This document shows positions 1 to 9,595 of a stretch of 64,000 nucleotides of DNA, piece after piece. How positions within the stretch are numbered: position 1 is the stretch's first letter; every line of letters begins with the position of its first letter. The DNA is from Pseudoxanthomonas sp. (GTDB lineage: Bacteria; Pseudomonadota; Gammaproteobacteria; Xanthomonadales; Xanthomonadaceae): NCBI RefSeq assembly GCF_024710765.1, contig NZ_JANJUE010000163.1, positions 40,832-104,831 on the forward strand. The letters run 5' to 3'. A program made the translations under genes and the position numbers. A model generated the notes under the pieces. It did not search any database, was not told the origin of the DNA, and worked only from the letters and a program-made list of their open reading frames with translations.

Positions 1-686
1 TCGCCGAGAAGATCTCGCCGGTGATGAACGAGTCCGAGCTGCAGCAGCTGATCTCCGATCACTATCTGGGCGAAGCCCAGTTGCTGACCACCGGCGCGGA
101 GGAGAACCTGCTCAAGCTGGGCGAGCTCCGCGGGACGCTGGGCGTCGAAGCGCAGTCGCGCTGGAAGCAGATCAAGGCCGATTTCCTGCGCAACAAGGCC
201 ATGGGTGCAGAGGATGCCGATGTCGGTGGACGCGTCGTGGCGCAGCTGGCCGACATCGCGGTGGGACTGCAGCGCCTCGGTGAACCCGCCACTCCGGACG
301 AACCCGCTGCGGCGGCGGTGCCCTGGGAAGCGCTGCTGGAAGCCTTGCACGGCCTGCGTCCGGCTCCCGCGGCGCCGCCGATGCCGCCGATGCCGGCGGT
401 CACTCCGGAGGCGGTCGCGTCCGACACGGCGCCGTTGCTGGCCGCACTGCGGCAGACGTTGGGCCGCCAGGATCAGCTCAATGCCGCGCTTGTCGCCCTT
501 GCCCAGGCGCTGCGCACCAATGCGACGGCGGAACCCGCGCCGACACCGCGCAAGGGCAAGCCGAAGACACCCCGGCAGGCCGAGTTCGACAAGGTGATCG
601 CCAACCTGGAATTCAAGGAAGAGCGCCCGACTCCGACCCTGGACGTGTCTCCTTCCGCACAGGAGCAGGGGGATGCGCAGCCATGA
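1..686 (+). CDS. C-terminal part of an uncharacterised protein upstream of TelA (5' end outside window)
   Basis: The reading frame is open to the left edge of the window, so the GTG shown in the ORF track at 21 is probably an internal codon and the gene starts further left. About 225 residues are visible. The first 90 are charged and helical; the rest alternates helical segments with Pro/Ala-rich linkers (for example PAPAAPPMPPMPA) and ends in a basic and polar tail. I recognise no catalytic motif. Its TGA overlaps the ATG of the next gene (ATGA at 683), and the same junction recurs before the telA-like gene, so the three are very likely one translationally coupled operon. A role with the TelA protein is inference from position only. 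Confidence 0.6.
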   Translation, partial: AEKISPVMNESELQQLISDHYLGEAQLLTTGAEENLLKLGELRGTLGVEAQSRWKQIKADFLRNKAMGAEDADVGGRVVAQLADIAVGLQRLGEPATPDEPAAAAVPWEALLEALHGLRPAPAAPPMPPMPAVTPEAVASDTAPLLAALRQTLGRQDQLNAALVALAQALRTNATAEPAPTPRKGKPKTPRQAEFDKVIANLEFKEERPTPTLDVSPSAQEQGDAQP

Positions 687-1366
687 ACCCGGCGCCTGCC
701 GGCGACGCCGAGGCACGGGTGCTGGCCGAGCACGCAGCGGCGGTGCAGGTGTTGGGCACGGGCGCCACCGATGCGCTGCAGGCCACGCTGCGTGATCTGC
801 GCGCCCTGCTCCTGATCGCCGATCCGGGAGCGGCCCGACGCAACGCCGGTTTCTGGGGTCGCCTGATCGGACGCGACATCCGCATGGATGCCGAAGCCCG
901 CGCGCTGCGCGAGGGCAGCGGCGTCCTGCTGCTCCGCGCCGAAAGCCAGGTGGCGCGGCTGCGTGAACACCACGCCGCCCTGGCGCTGCGCGCCGAACGC
1001 CTGAACGCAGCGCTGGCCGGGTTGCGCGCCGAGATCGAAGCCTTGTCCGAGCCGTCTTCCCGGGATGGCGAAGACGACGGCCGCGAACGTCGTCTCGCGC
1101 GCCTGGGCACGCTGCATGCGACCTGCGCCGTGACCGCCGGTCAATTGCAGCTGGTCGCCGCCGGCACGCTGGCGGTCGCCGAGCGCCATGCGCAGCAACT
1201 GCCCCGGCTCACCCTGCTGCTGGCACAGCATCGCGGCGTGCAATCCGGTAGCGGGCAGGGAATGCAGTTATCCTCCGCACGGCAGGCGCTGGATGAGCTG
1301 GAAGCCTGTATCGACCACCTGCCCTCCCCGGCCAAGCCGGAGAACAAGACCCAGGAGATCCCATGA
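683..1366 (+). CDS. Coiled-coil protein of unknown function in TelA operon
   Basis: A 227-residue protein that I do not recognise. It is rich in Ala, Leu, Arg and Glu with no signal peptide or membrane segment, and long stretches (roughly residues 60-125 and 130-175) look like amphipathic helix or coiled coil. The ATG at 683 overlaps the upstream stop codon by 4 bp and its own stop overlaps the ATG of the telA-like gene by 4 bp. This tight coupling suggests it is made in fixed ratio with the TelA-family protein and could be its structural partner. That is inference; no family motif supports a specific function. Confidence 0.65.
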   Translation: MNPAPAGDAEARVLAEHAAAVQVLGTGATDALQATLRDLRALLLIADPGAARRNAGFWGRLIGRDIRMDAEARALREGSGVLLLRAESQVARLREHHAALALRAERLNAALAGLRAEIEALSEPSSRDGEDDGRERRLARLGTLHATCAVTAGQLQLVAAGTLAVAERHAQQLPRLTLLLAQHRGVQSGSGQGMQLSSARQALDELEACIDHLPSPAKPENKTQEIP

Positions 1367-2472
1367 CCACGCCGAATCCCGAACAGTCACTGCTTCCCGC
1401 CGCGCTGTCGCCGCAACTGCTCTCCGACCTGGGTCTGGATACCTCCGATATTCCGCGCATACAGGAGACCGCGAAGGCGCTCCAGGACATCGCTCCGGGC
1501 AACCTGCATGGCTACGGCCGCGATGCGACGAGCAAGACCAGCGCCTACAGCACCCAGTTGCTGGACAAGGTCCGGAACTCGGATCTGGACAGCAGTGGGG
1601 ACAAGCTGGGCGAAGTGGTGCGTATTGCCCGCTCGCTGAACCTGCAGTCCTTCCATGGCCGCTCCAAGCTGCCCATCCTCGGGCCGCTGATCGATCGCAT
1701 GCGCGCCGGTCGCGACGAGCTGGTGCAGCGCTACAGCTCGACCAACCGCCAGATCGATCAACTGATGACCGATGTCGGCAAGACCCAGCAGATCCAGCAG
1801 CAACGGGTGCGCGAGTACGACCAGATGCACGCGATCGTGCTGGAGGAGCGCCGCGAACTCGGCGTCCACGTGGCCGCCGGCAAGGTCCGGATCGCCGAAC
1901 TGGAGGCCGAGCTGGCGAGCCTGGCCGGCGGTGAGGATCCGGCCACCCGCACGCAGCGCGCGGCGGTGGATACCGCCCTGCGCCTGATCGACAAGCGCGT
2001 CTCCGATCTGCAGGTCCTGCAGCACGCCGCCGATCAGACCCTGCCGATGATCCGGCTGATCCAGGCCAATGCCATCCAGCTGATCGAGAAGTTCAGCGCG
2101 GTGCGCGACGTCACCATCCCGATGTGGCGCAATCAGTTCGCGATCCAGCTGTCGCTGGCCGATCAGCGCAACGCGGTCGAACTGGCCAATACCATCGACG
2201 ATGCCAGCAACGAGCTGATGCGGAAGAACGCGGAGCTGGTTCATGCCACCTCGGTCGGCACCGCGCGGGCCAACCAGCGCTCGGTGATCGACGTGGATAC
2301 CCTGCGTACCGTCAACGAGACCCTGATCCGCACGGTCGAGGAAGTCCGCGAGATCCACCGCGAAGGCATGGCCCATCGCAAGCAGTTGAGCACCGAACTG
2401 GTCGGCATGCGCGAGGATCTGGAGCGCCGGCTGGCGCAGCCCACCGCGCAGGCATCCGGAACGGTCGGCTAG
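1363..2472 (+). CDS. TelA/KlaA family toxic-anion-resistance protein
   Basis: The 369-residue protein matches the TelA family (Pfam PF05816) over nearly its whole length: a variable N-terminus, then a long helical domain with family-like segments such as SLADQRNAVELAN (about residues 265-277) and a C-terminal heptad-rich helix. TelA was first described from plasmid tellurite resistance, but most chromosomal members have no proven role; links to cell-envelope stress and antibiotic tolerance are reported for some. There is no signal peptide or membrane segment, so it should be cytoplasmic. It is the last gene of a three-gene operon with two ATGA overlaps. Family assignment is firm; the function in this organism is open. 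Confidence 0.85.
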   Translation: MTTPNPEQSLLPAALSPQLLSDLGLDTSDIPRIQETAKALQDIAPGNLHGYGRDATSKTSAYSTQLLDKVRNSDLDSSGDKLGEVVRIARSLNLQSFHGRSKLPILGPLIDRMRAGRDELVQRYSSTNRQIDQLMTDVGKTQQIQQQRVREYDQMHAIVLEERRELGVHVAAGKVRIAELEAELASLAGGEDPATRTQRAAVDTALRLIDKRVSDLQVLQHAADQTLPMIRLIQANAIQLIEKFSAVRDVTIPMWRNQFAIQLSLADQRNAVELANTIDDASNELMRKNAELVHATSVGTARANQRSVIDVDTLRTVNETLIRTVEEVREIHREGMAHRKQLSTELVGMREDLERRLAQPTAQASGTVG

Positions 2473-2542
2473 GAAATGTGCCGCTGACGGCCGGAGCACA
2501 GACGAGATCAACGTCCGCCGTCCATGCGGCGGTCGTCGGGAT

Positions 2543-2751
2543 TCATTCCCGCCCGTCAGTCCGCTTCCTGCGCCGGAACGGGGACATGGTGTTCGCAGCC
2601 CACTGCCTGATGCGTCCCCAGTATTCCTTTCCCAGCAGGGCGATGGCGATCAGCAGCAACACTTCGCCGGAAACGATATCCAGTAGAGCAGCACCACGCC
2701 CAGCAGGGCCAGGCCCGTCTTTTTCCTGAGACCGCTTTTGCCGTCCTGCAT
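2543..2751 (-). pseudogene. Remnant of a small two-helix membrane protein (transporter-suffix-like), frameshifted with probable internal deletion
   Basis: Two overlapping minus-strand frames each carry half of a plausible small membrane protein. One frame gives MQDGKSGLRKKTGLALLGVVLLYW and then runs into Cys codons and a stop. The other gives SGEVLLLIAIALLGKEYWG followed by a basic tail. Joined near 2660-2690 they resemble the short proteins annotated as transporter suffix domain, with a basic N-terminus, a hydrophobic helix, a GEVLL-type helix and a GKE motif. The family normally has about 20-30 more residues between the two halves, so a deletion that changed frame is the simplest explanation. 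Family resemblance is from memory and moderate; a sequencing error could explain the frame change but not the missing residues. Confidence 0.4.
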
Positions 2752-2840
2752 GTCTTCGATTTCCCGCCGGTGCGCCCGGCCTGTGCCCGCCTGCCATCGG
2801 CGGTGCGATGCCATTCCATCGCATCGCGTGGAGCGCGCGT

Positions 2841-4247
2841 TCAACCGCCCTCGCGCCAGCCGCCACCCAACACCTTGTACAGCGCGACCTGGTTGGACTG
2901 CTGCGCCAGCCGCGTGCTCACCAGTGACTGGCGAGCGCCGTAGGCGGCGCGGCGCGCATCGAGCAGGGTGAGGAAGCTGTCCAGGCCGGCGTCGTAGCGC
3001 GCCTGCGACAGGCGTTCGGCCTGCTCGGTGGCGGCCACCAGCGCGCGTTGCGAAGCCAGTTGTCCGTCCAGGCTGTCGTTGAGCGCAAGCGCGTCGGCGA
3101 CTTCGCGAAAACCCGACTGGATCGCCTTCTCGTACCGGGCCAGGGCGATGTCCTGATCCGCGGTGGCCATGCCCAGGTTGGCGCGCAGGCGCCCACCCTG
3201 GAAGATCGGCAGGGTGATCCGGGGCATGAAGCTCCAGACGCGGGTGCCGCTGTCGAACAGGCCGGAAAGCTCCGGTGACGCCGAGCCGATGGATCCGGTC
3301 AGCTGGATGGAGGGGAAGAACGCCGCGCGCGCGGCGCCGACGTTGGCGTTGGCCGACAGCAGGACGTGCTCGGCGGCCATCACGTCCGGGCGCCGCAGCA
3401 GCACGTCACCCGGCAGGCCGGCGGGCAGCGGCCGCAACGCGGCGATGTCGGCGAGATTGTCCTGCGGCAACAGCTCCTCATCAATCGGCCCGCCCGCCAG
3501 CAGCAACAGCGCATTGCGATCCTGCGCCACCTGGCCGGTGAACCGGGCCACGTCGGTGCGCGCGGTCTCGACCAGGGTGCGGGCCTGGCTGGCGTCGAGC
3601 GCGGATGCGGCGCCACGCTGATGACGCGCCTCGATCAGGCGCAGCGAATCCTCGTGCGCCGCCAGGGTGGCCCGGGCGACCTGCAGCTGCTCCCGATCCG
3701 CGCCCAGCGTCAGCCAGGCGTTGGCGACCTCGGCCACCAGCGACAACTGTGCGCTGCGCCGGTTCGCAGTCTCGGCGAAGTACTGCTGCAACGCCGCTTC
3801 GCCCAGGTTGCGCACGCGGCCGAATAGATCCAGTTCGAAGTCGGCCACGCCCAGGTTCGCGCCGTACTGTTCACTGACCGGAGCATCGCCACCGCTGCGG
3901 GTCATCTGGCCCTGCACGTTGAACGACGGCACCCGATCGGCCCGCTGGATGCGGTACTGCGCGCGGGCGCGCACGACATTCAGCGCCGCCACGCGCAGAT
4001 CGCGGTTGTTGTCCAGCGACTGGGTGATCAGGGCCTGCAGGCGCGGATCCGGAAAGAACTCGCGCCAGCCGATGTTGGCGACATCGGCCACGGCGGGCGT
4101 CTCCCCGGCCTCGCCGGTCGCCTGTGCCGCCGGCCATTGCGAGGGAATCGACGGCGCCACTTCGCTGCCGTGCGGCGCAAGCGTCGCGCAACCGGACAGT
4201 ACCAGCGTCATCGCCAGCGTCAGGCCGGCGGTCGAAGGCTTATGCAT
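2841..4247 (-). CDS. RND efflux outer-membrane factor lipoprotein (NodT/OprM/SmeF type)
   Basis: A 468-residue outer-membrane channel of a tripartite efflux pump. I take the start at MHKPSTAG rather than the longer ORF because it gives a clean lipoprotein signal with lipobox LSGC (Cys about residue 20). The body has the two repeated outer-membrane-efflux halves typical of the TolC/OprM fold, including [10 protein letters not shown] and the QARYDAG-type helix near the C-terminus. The ATG lies 8 bp inside the 3' end of the RND pump gene, so the two are translationally coupled. Last gene of the adaptor-pump-channel operon controlled by the divergent TetR gene. Confidence 0.93.
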   Translation of the reverse strand: MHKPSTAGLTLAMTLVLSGCATLAPHGSEVAPSIPSQWPAAQATGEAGETPAVADVANIGWREFFPDPRLQALITQSLDNNRDLRVAALNVVRARAQYRIQRADRVPSFNVQGQMTRSGGDAPVSEQYGANLGVADFELDLFGRVRNLGEAALQQYFAETANRRSAQLSLVAEVANAWLTLGADREQLQVARATLAAHEDSLRLIEARHQRGAASALDASQARTLVETARTDVARFTGQVAQDRNALLLLAGGPIDEELLPQDNLADIAALRPLPAGLPGDVLLRRPDVMAAEHVLLSANANVGAARAAFFPSIQLTGSIGSASPELSGLFDSGTRVWSFMPRITLPIFQGGRLRANLGMATADQDIALARYEKAIQSGFREVADALALNDSLDGQLASQRALVAATEQAERLSQARYDAGLDSFLTLLDARRAAYGARQSLVSTRLAQQSNQVALYKVLGGGWREGG

Positions 4248-7200
4248 GGGTTTCTCCCGGATTATCCGCGTGCTCCGCGTCCTCGGTGCGCTCGACATCT
4301 CCGGCACGCTTCCTGCGGCTGAAGACGCGCTGCACCACCACGAAGAACAGCGGCACGAAGAACACGCCCAGCACGGTGCCGACGATCATGCCGCCGAGCA
4401 CGCCGGTGCCGATCGCCCGCTGGGCGCCGGAGCCCGCGCCGGAGGCGATCGCCAGCGGCAGCACGCCCAGGCCGAACGCCAGCGAGGTCATGATGATCGG
4501 GCGCAGGCGATCGCGGACCGCGTTCATGGTCGCCTCGATCAGTCCCACGCCCTTCTCCAGGTTTTCCTTGGCAAACTCCACGATCAGGATCGCGTTCTTG
4601 CTGGTCAGGCCGACCGTGGTCAGCATCGCCACCTGGAAATAGACATCGCGCTCCATGCCTCGGAAGGTGTTGGCGAGCACCGCGCCGAGGATGCCCAGCG
4701 GCGCGACCAGCAGCACCGCGGTCGGCACGCTCCAGCTCTCGTACATCGCGGCCAGGCAGAGGAACACGATCAGCAGTGACAACGTGTACAGCAGCGGCGT
4801 CTGCGCGCCGGCCTGGCGTTCCTGGTAGGACAGCGCGGTCCACTCGATGCCGAAGCCCGGGGGCAACTGCGCGGCCAGGCGCTCGATTTCGGCCATCGCG
4901 TCGCCGGATGCCACGCCCGGCGCCGGTTCGCCCTGGATCTCCATCGCCGACACGCCGTTGTAGCGTTCCAGGCGCGGCGAGCCGTAGTCCCAGTGCTTGG
5001 AGGCGAAGGCGCTGAAGGGCACCATCTTGCCCTCGGCGTTCTTCACCGACCACAGATCGAAATCCTCCGGCACCATGCGGAACGGCTGATCGGCCTGCAC
5101 GAACACGCGCTTGACCCGGCCGCGATCGACGAAGTCGTCGATGTACTGGCTGCCCCAGGCGGTGGCGAGGGTGCTGTTGATCTGGTCCATCGACAGGCCC
5201 TGCGCGCTGGCCTTGGCGACGTCGACGTCGATGCGGAACTGCGGGGTGTCTTCCTGTCCGTTGGGACGCACGTTGGCAAGCTTGCCGCTTTCGGCGGCCA
5301 TGCCCAGCAGCTGGTTGCGCGCGGCCAGCAGCGCCTCGTGGCCCTGGCCGCCGTTGTCCTTCAGGAAGAAGGTGTAGCCAGAAGCGGTGCCCAGTTCCGG
5401 AATCGCCGGCGGCGGGAACGCGAAGATGAAGGCGTCCTTGATGCCGCCGAGCGCGGCCATCGCGCGCCCGGTCACCGGCATCACGCCATCCTCCTCGCCA
5501 CGCGCGCCCCAGTCCTTGAGCTTGACGAAGGCCATGCCCGCGTTCTGGCCCATGCCGGCGAAGCTGAAGCCCTGCACCGAGAACACCGATTCCACCGCGC
5601 CCTTCTCGTTTTCCAGGAAATGGTTCTCCAGCGCCCGGATCGACGTCAGGGTGCGCTCCTGGGTGGCGCCGACCGGCGCCTGCACCAGCGCCATCAGCAC
5701 GCCCTGGTCCTCGTTGGGCAGGAACGCGCTGGGCAGGCGCACGAACAGCACGCCCATCAGCACGAACATGCCCAGCACGATGCCCATGAAGCGCCACGGC
5801 CGGGCGAGGATGCCGCGCACGCCGCGCTGGTAACTTTCGCTGGAACGGTCGAAGCCACGATTGAAGGCGTTGAAGAAACGCCCGGCCGGGCCGCGATGGG
5901 CGACATGGTGCTCGCCCTTCTTCAAGGGCTTGAGCAGGGTCGCGCACAGCGCCGGGGTCAGCACGATGGCGACCAGCACCGACAGCGCCATCGCGGAGAC
6001 GATCGTGGCCGAGAACTGGCGGTAGATCACGCCGGTGGAGCCGCTCATGAACGCCATCGGCACGAACACCGCCGACAGCACCAGGCCGATGCCGACCAGC
6101 GCGCCGGTGATCTGGCCCATCGATTTGCGGGTGGCCTCCAGCGGCGACAGTCCTTCCTCGGACATGATCCGCTCGACGTTCTCCACCACCACGATGGCGT
6201 CGTCCACCAGCAGACCGATCGCCAGCACCATCGCGAACATCGTCAGCATGTTCACCGAGAAGCCCAGCGCGGCCAGCACGCCGAAGGTGCCCAGCAGGAC
6301 CACCGGCACGGCGATGGTCGGGATCAGGGTGGCGCGGAAGTTCTGCAGGAACAGGTACATCACCACGAACACCAGCACGATCGCCTCGAGCAGGGTCTTC
6401 ACCACGCCCTTGATCGACACCCGCACGAACGGCGTGGTGTCGTAGGGCGTCTCGGCCTTCAGGCCGGCCGGGAAGAACGGCGTCAGCTCGTCCAGGGTCT
6501 TCTGCACGCCGGCGGCGGTGTCCAGCGCGTTGGCGCCGGTGGCCAGGGTGATGGCCAGGCCGCTGGCCGGCTGGCCGTTGTAGCGGGTGACGAAGTCGTA
6601 GGACTCAGCGCCCAGTTCGACCCGGGCCACGTCGCTCAACCGCAGTTCCGAGCCGTCCTGGCCGCTGCGCACGACGATGTCGCGGAACTGCTCGGGGGTC
6701 TGCAGGCGCGACTGGGCGTTGATGGTGGCGTTGAGCTGCTGGCCCTTCACCGCCGGCGCGCCGCCGAGCTGGCCGATCGCAACCTGTGCGTTCTGCGCCT
6801 GGATCGCGGCCACCACTTCCGGCACCGAGAGGTGGTAGGTGTGCAGCTTGTTCGGATCCAGCCAGATGCGCATGGCGTACTTGCCACCGAACACCTGGAT
6901 GTTGCCGACGCCGGGCACGCGGCTGAGCTGGTCCACGACATTGGAACCGACGTAGTCGGAGATGTCGTTCTCGTCCATGCTGCCATCCTCGGACACGAAC
7001 GCGAGCACGTTGAGGAAGCCGGAACTGGACTTGGCCACGTTGATGCCCTGCCGCTGCACTTCCTGCGGCAGCAGCGGCATCGCCAGTTGCAGCTTGTTCT
7101 GCACCTGTACCTGCGCGATGTCGGGATTGGTCCCGCTCTCGAAGGTCAGGGTGATGGTGGCCATGCCGTTGGAGGAGCTGTTGGACGAGAAGTAGATCAG

Positions 7201-7422
7201 CCCGTCCAGGCCCTTCATGTTCTGCTCGATGATCTGGGTCACCGAATCCTCGACCACCTTGGCCGAGGCGCCGGGATAGGTCGCGCTGATTTCCACCGCC
7301 GGCGGCGCGACGTTGGGGTACATGGAGACTGGCAGCTTGAACAGGGCCAGGCCGCCGGCGAGCATGATGATGATGGCGATGACCCACGCGAAGATGGGTC
7401 GGTCGATGAAGAAGCGTGCCAT
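4240..7422 (-). CDS. RND multidrug efflux pump, HAE1 family (AcrB/MexB/SmeE type)
   Basis: A 1060-residue inner-membrane proton-drug antiporter, the length expected for the hydrophobe/amphiphile efflux-1 family. It begins [14 protein letters not shown], typical of HAE1 pumps. The proton-relay aspartate pair is present (D407-D408 in [16 protein letters not shown]), as are the two large periplasmic domains and the second membrane half with a conserved [14 protein letters not shown] segment. It sits 12 bp after the adaptor gene and overlaps the outer-membrane-factor gene. Order and divergent TetR match SmeT-SmeDEF of Stenotrophomonas, so a broad hydrophobic drug spectrum is likely; substrates cannot be read from sequence. 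Confidence 0.95.
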   Translation of the reverse strand: MARFFIDRPIFAWVIAIIIMLAGGLALFKLPVSMYPNVAPPAVEISATYPGASAKVVEDSVTQIIEQNMKGLDGLIYFSSNSSSNGMATITLTFESGTNPDIAQVQVQNKLQLAMPLLPQEVQRQGINVAKSSSGFLNVLAFVSEDGSMDENDISDYVGSNVVDQLSRVPGVGNIQVFGGKYAMRIWLDPNKLHTYHLSVPEVVAAIQAQNAQVAIGQLGGAPAVKGQQLNATINAQSRLQTPEQFRDIVVRSGQDGSELRLSDVARVELGAESYDFVTRYNGQPASGLAITLATGANALDTAAGVQKTLDELTPFFPAGLKAETPYDTTPFVRVSIKGVVKTLLEAIVLVFVVMYLFLQNFRATLIPTIAVPVVLLGTFGVLAALGFSVNMLTMFAMVLAIGLLVDDAIVVVENVERIMSEEGLSPLEATRKSMGQITGALVGIGLVLSAVFVPMAFMSGSTGVIYRQFSATIVSAMALSVLVAIVLTPALCATLLKPLKKGEHHVAHRGPAGRFFNAFNRGFDRSSESYQRGVRGILARPWRFMGIVLGMFVLMGVLFVRLPSAFLPNEDQGVLMALVQAPVGATQERTLTSIRALENHFLENEKGAVESVFSVQGFSFAGMGQNAGMAFVKLKDWGARGEEDGVMPVTGRAMAALGGIKDAFIFAFPPPAIPELGTASGYTFFLKDNGGQGHEALLAARNQLLGMAAESGKLANVRPNGQEDTPQFRIDVDVAKASAQGLSMDQINSTLATAWGSQYIDDFVDRGRVKRVFVQADQPFRMVPEDFDLWSVKNAEGKMVPFSAFASKHWDYGSPRLERYNGVSAMEIQGEPAPGVASGDAMAEIERLAAQLPPGFGIEWTALSYQERQAGAQTPLLYTLSLLIVFLCLAAMYESWSVPTAVLLVAPLGILGAVLANTFRGMERDVYFQVAMLTTVGLTSKNAILIVEFAKENLEKGVGLIEATMNAVRDRLRPIIMTSLAFGLGVLPLAIASGAGSGAQRAIGTGVLGGMIVGTVLGVFFVPLFFVVVQRVFSRRKRAGDVERTEDAEHADNPGETHA

Positions 7423-7434
7423 GGGATTCTCCGC

Positions 7435-8622
7435 TTACCGCGCGCCGGGGGCGGCGGCCGGCGCCGCGGAGGCGGCGGCGGTCCGCGCGGGCTTGGCACC
7501 CAGTTCGGTGGCCTGTACCGGCATGCCGGGACCGATCTTCTGCAGGCCTTCGACGATGACCTTGTCGCCGGCCTTCAGGCCCTCCTCGACCAGCCACTTG
7601 TCGCCCAGCGCGCGGCTGACCTTGACCGGCCGCACTTCGACCTTGCCGTCCTTGCCGACCACCATCGCGCTGGTGTCGCCCTTCGGATCCCGGGCGATGC
7701 CCTGCATTGGTACCAGCAGCGCGTTGCCGCGCACGCCGCCGCCGATCACCGCGCGCACGTACATGCCCGGCATCAGCACGCCCTCGGGATTGTCGACCTT
7801 CACCCGCAGGCCGAAGCTGCCGGTGCCGGGATCGACGCTGACCTCGGAGAACTCCAGCGTGCCCTTGTGCTCGAAGGTGCTGCCGTCCTCGAGCAGGATG
7901 CTCACCGGCAGCTGCTGGTTGTCCTGCAACCGTCCGGATGTCAGCTCGCGTCGCAGTTGCAGCAGTTCGGCGGACGACTGGCTCAGGTCGACGTAGATCG
8001 GATCCAGTTGCTGCACCGTCGCCAGCGCTTCGGCCTGGCCGGCGTTGACCAGCGCGCCCTGGGTGACCGTGGACTTGCCGATGCGCCCGCTGATCGGCGC
8101 GGTGATGCGCGCGTAACCGAGGGTGACATTGGCCGCGTCCAGCGAAGCGCGGGCGGCGCCGACATCGGCTTCGGCCTGCTTCTGCGCGGCGACCGCGTTT
8201 TCCAGATCCTGCTGGCTGACCGCATCGATCTTCGCCAGCTCGCTGATGCGGCGGGCACTCAGGCGCGCGGCGTGGGCGGTGGCCTCGGCGCGCGCCAGCT
8301 GGGCGCGGGCCGTGTTGGCCTGGGCGCGATAGCTGGCGTCATCGAGCTGGTACAGCGGTTGTCCCGCCTTGACCTCGCCGCCTTCGGTGAACAATCGGCG
8401 GGCAACGATGCCGTTGACCTGCGGGCGTACCTCGGCGACCAGGAAGGCGTTGGTGCGGCCCGGCAATTCGCGGGTCAGGCCCACCTGTTCGGTCTTGAGG
8501 GTGGTCACGGTGACTTGGCCGGGGCCGCCCTGCGGCGCCTCCGGTTCACCGCCGCCGCAGGCGGACAGGGTCAGGCCGATCGCCAGGGACAGGGCGAGGA
8601 GGGGAAGGGAGGTTCGGGACAT
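7435..8622 (-). CDS. RND efflux periplasmic adaptor (membrane-fusion protein, SmeD/AcrA type)
   Basis: A 395-residue periplasmic adaptor lipoprotein. The start MSRTSLPLLALSLAIG is chosen over the upstream codons of the ORF because it gives a lipoprotein signal with lipobox LSAC followed by GGGEPEAP. Downstream are the split lipoyl domain (EVRPQVNGIV and later YARITAPISGRIG), the alpha-helical hairpin in between (rich in Ala and Glu, ARRISELAKIDAVS), a beta-barrel and a membrane-proximal domain. It bridges the RND pump and outer-membrane factor. First gene of a three-gene operon with a good promoter about 150 bp upstream that overlaps the candidate TetR operator. Confidence 0.94.
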   Translation of the reverse strand: MSRTSLPLLALSLAIGLTLSACGGGEPEAPQGGPGQVTVTTLKTEQVGLTRELPGRTNAFLVAEVRPQVNGIVARRLFTEGGEVKAGQPLYQLDDASYRAQANTARAQLARAEATAHAARLSARRISELAKIDAVSQQDLENAVAAQKQAEADVGAARASLDAANVTLGYARITAPISGRIGKSTVTQGALVNAGQAEALATVQQLDPIYVDLSQSSAELLQLRRELTSGRLQDNQQLPVSILLEDGSTFEHKGTLEFSEVSVDPGTGSFGLRVKVDNPEGVLMPGMYVRAVIGGGVRGNALLVPMQGIARDPKGDTSAMVVGKDGKVEVRPVKVSRALGDKWLVEEGLKAGDKVIVEGLQKIGPGMPVQATELGAKPARTAAASAAPAAAPGAR

Positions 8623-8775
8623 GGCGGTGGGGTGGGTTCGAAAAGGAAGTTCGGTATCGATTGGCGGCAAACTGCCCGGAAAGATGGGCGAATAGCCGCC
8701 AAAAAGAAGATAAAAACCAGCCTGGGCAGCAGCCAGAAAGGTGCCGGCCGGCAACGGGAAAGCAACGGGACGCGA

Positions 8776-8804
8776 AATATACATGCATGAATGTTTGTTT
8801 GCAA
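8776..8804 (-). promoter_or_regulatory. Sigma-70 promoter of the RND efflux operon
   Basis: On the minus strand a -35 TTGCAA (8804-8799) and a -10 TATATT (8781-8776) are separated by exactly 17 bp. Transcription would start near 8769, about 147 nt before the adaptor ATG. The spacer and -35 carry the palindromes described as the TetR operator, so repression by promoter occlusion is expected. Confidence 0.6.
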
Positions 8805-8806
8805 AC
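8782..8806. promoter_or_regulatory. Candidate operator of the divergent TetR repressor
   Basis: Between the adaptor gene and the tetR gene two perfect palindromes lie 7 bp apart: CATGCATG (8782-8789) and GTTTGCAAAC (8797-8806). They fill the spacer and -35 region of the efflux promoter, and a -10-like TACAAT for tetR follows at 8810-8815. One site could therefore control both directions, as known for SmeT and AcrR. Binding is inferred. Confidence 0.5.
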
Positions 8807-8850
8807 CGGTACAATTCAGCCCGGTTTCACCCAGCGAATGCGCAAGGCAG

Positions 8851-9519
8851 ATGGCCAGAAAAACCAAAGAAGAGGCGCAGGCCACGCGGGAGGGCATCCT
8901 CGACGCGGCCCAGGCCTGTTTCCATGAGCACGGGGTCGTCGGCACCACCCTGGCGATGATCGGGGCGCGTGCCGGCTACACCCGCGGCGCTGTCTACTGG
9001 CACTTCAAGAACAAGACCGAGGTGCTCGAGGCGCTGATCAACCGCGACCGCATCCCCTTCATCCAGCGACTGCGCCGAACCTCGTCTACCAAGCGCAGCA
9101 CGCCGGTGATCGACCTGCGCTCGGCGCTGCTGGTGTCGTTCCAGGAACTGGCCGACGACGAACGCCTGCGCAACATGATGGAGATCATGCTGCGCAACGA
9201 TCTGTCGGCCGAGAGCCAGGCGATGCAGGAATTGCAGCGCGACAGCACCCGCGAGGAGCTGGACATCATCGCCCTGGCCTTCCAGCGCGCGCGGGATCTG
9301 GGCCAGTTGCGCGAGCATGCCGACGTGGCGATCGCATCGCGGATCCTGCACGCCAGCCTGTCCGGCGTGCTGTACAGCGCCATGCTGGAACCGGAACTGT
9401 TCGATCTGATGCGCGATGGCACCGAAGTCATCGACATCGTTTTCGCCGCCTACGTCCAACCAGGGACGTTCACTCCCGGCGCTCCCGCATCACCGCTACC
9501 CGACGGCGACGACGACTGA
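8851..9519 (+). CDS. TetR/AcrR family repressor of the RND efflux operon (SmeT-like)
   Basis: A 222-residue TetR regulator. I place the start at MARKTKEEAQATRE, 20 codons inside the ORF, which is the usual N-terminus of AcrR/SmeT/TtgR-type proteins. The helix-turn-helix is clear at about residues 30-55: TTLAMIGARAGYTRGAVYWHFKNK. The C-terminal half is an all-helical ligand-binding and dimerisation domain. The gene diverges from the adaptor-pump-channel operon, and the 228 bp between start codons hold palindromes over the efflux promoter. Expected role: repress pump genes until a drug ligand binds. Confidence 0.93.
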   Translation: MARKTKEEAQATREGILDAAQACFHEHGVVGTTLAMIGARAGYTRGAVYWHFKNKTEVLEALINRDRIPFIQRLRRTSSTKRSTPVIDLRSALLVSFQELADDERLRNMMEIMLRNDLSAESQAMQELQRDSTREELDIIALAFQRARDLGQLREHADVAIASRILHASLSGVLYSAMLEPELFDLMRDGTEVIDIVFAAYVQPGTFTPGAPASPLPDGDDD

Positions 9520-9595
9520 CGCACGCCCGCGCGCGGCATTGATTCCCGCCACCGGCCCCGGTTCAATGCCGGGAACGGGATCGAGGGAGAGAAGG

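Noticed and set aside
4993-8790. 1265-codon plus-strand ORF antisense to the efflux pump and adaptor genes
   Set aside because: Shadow of GC-rich codon use; His/Arg/Gln-rich sequence without domains, opposite to two certain genes.
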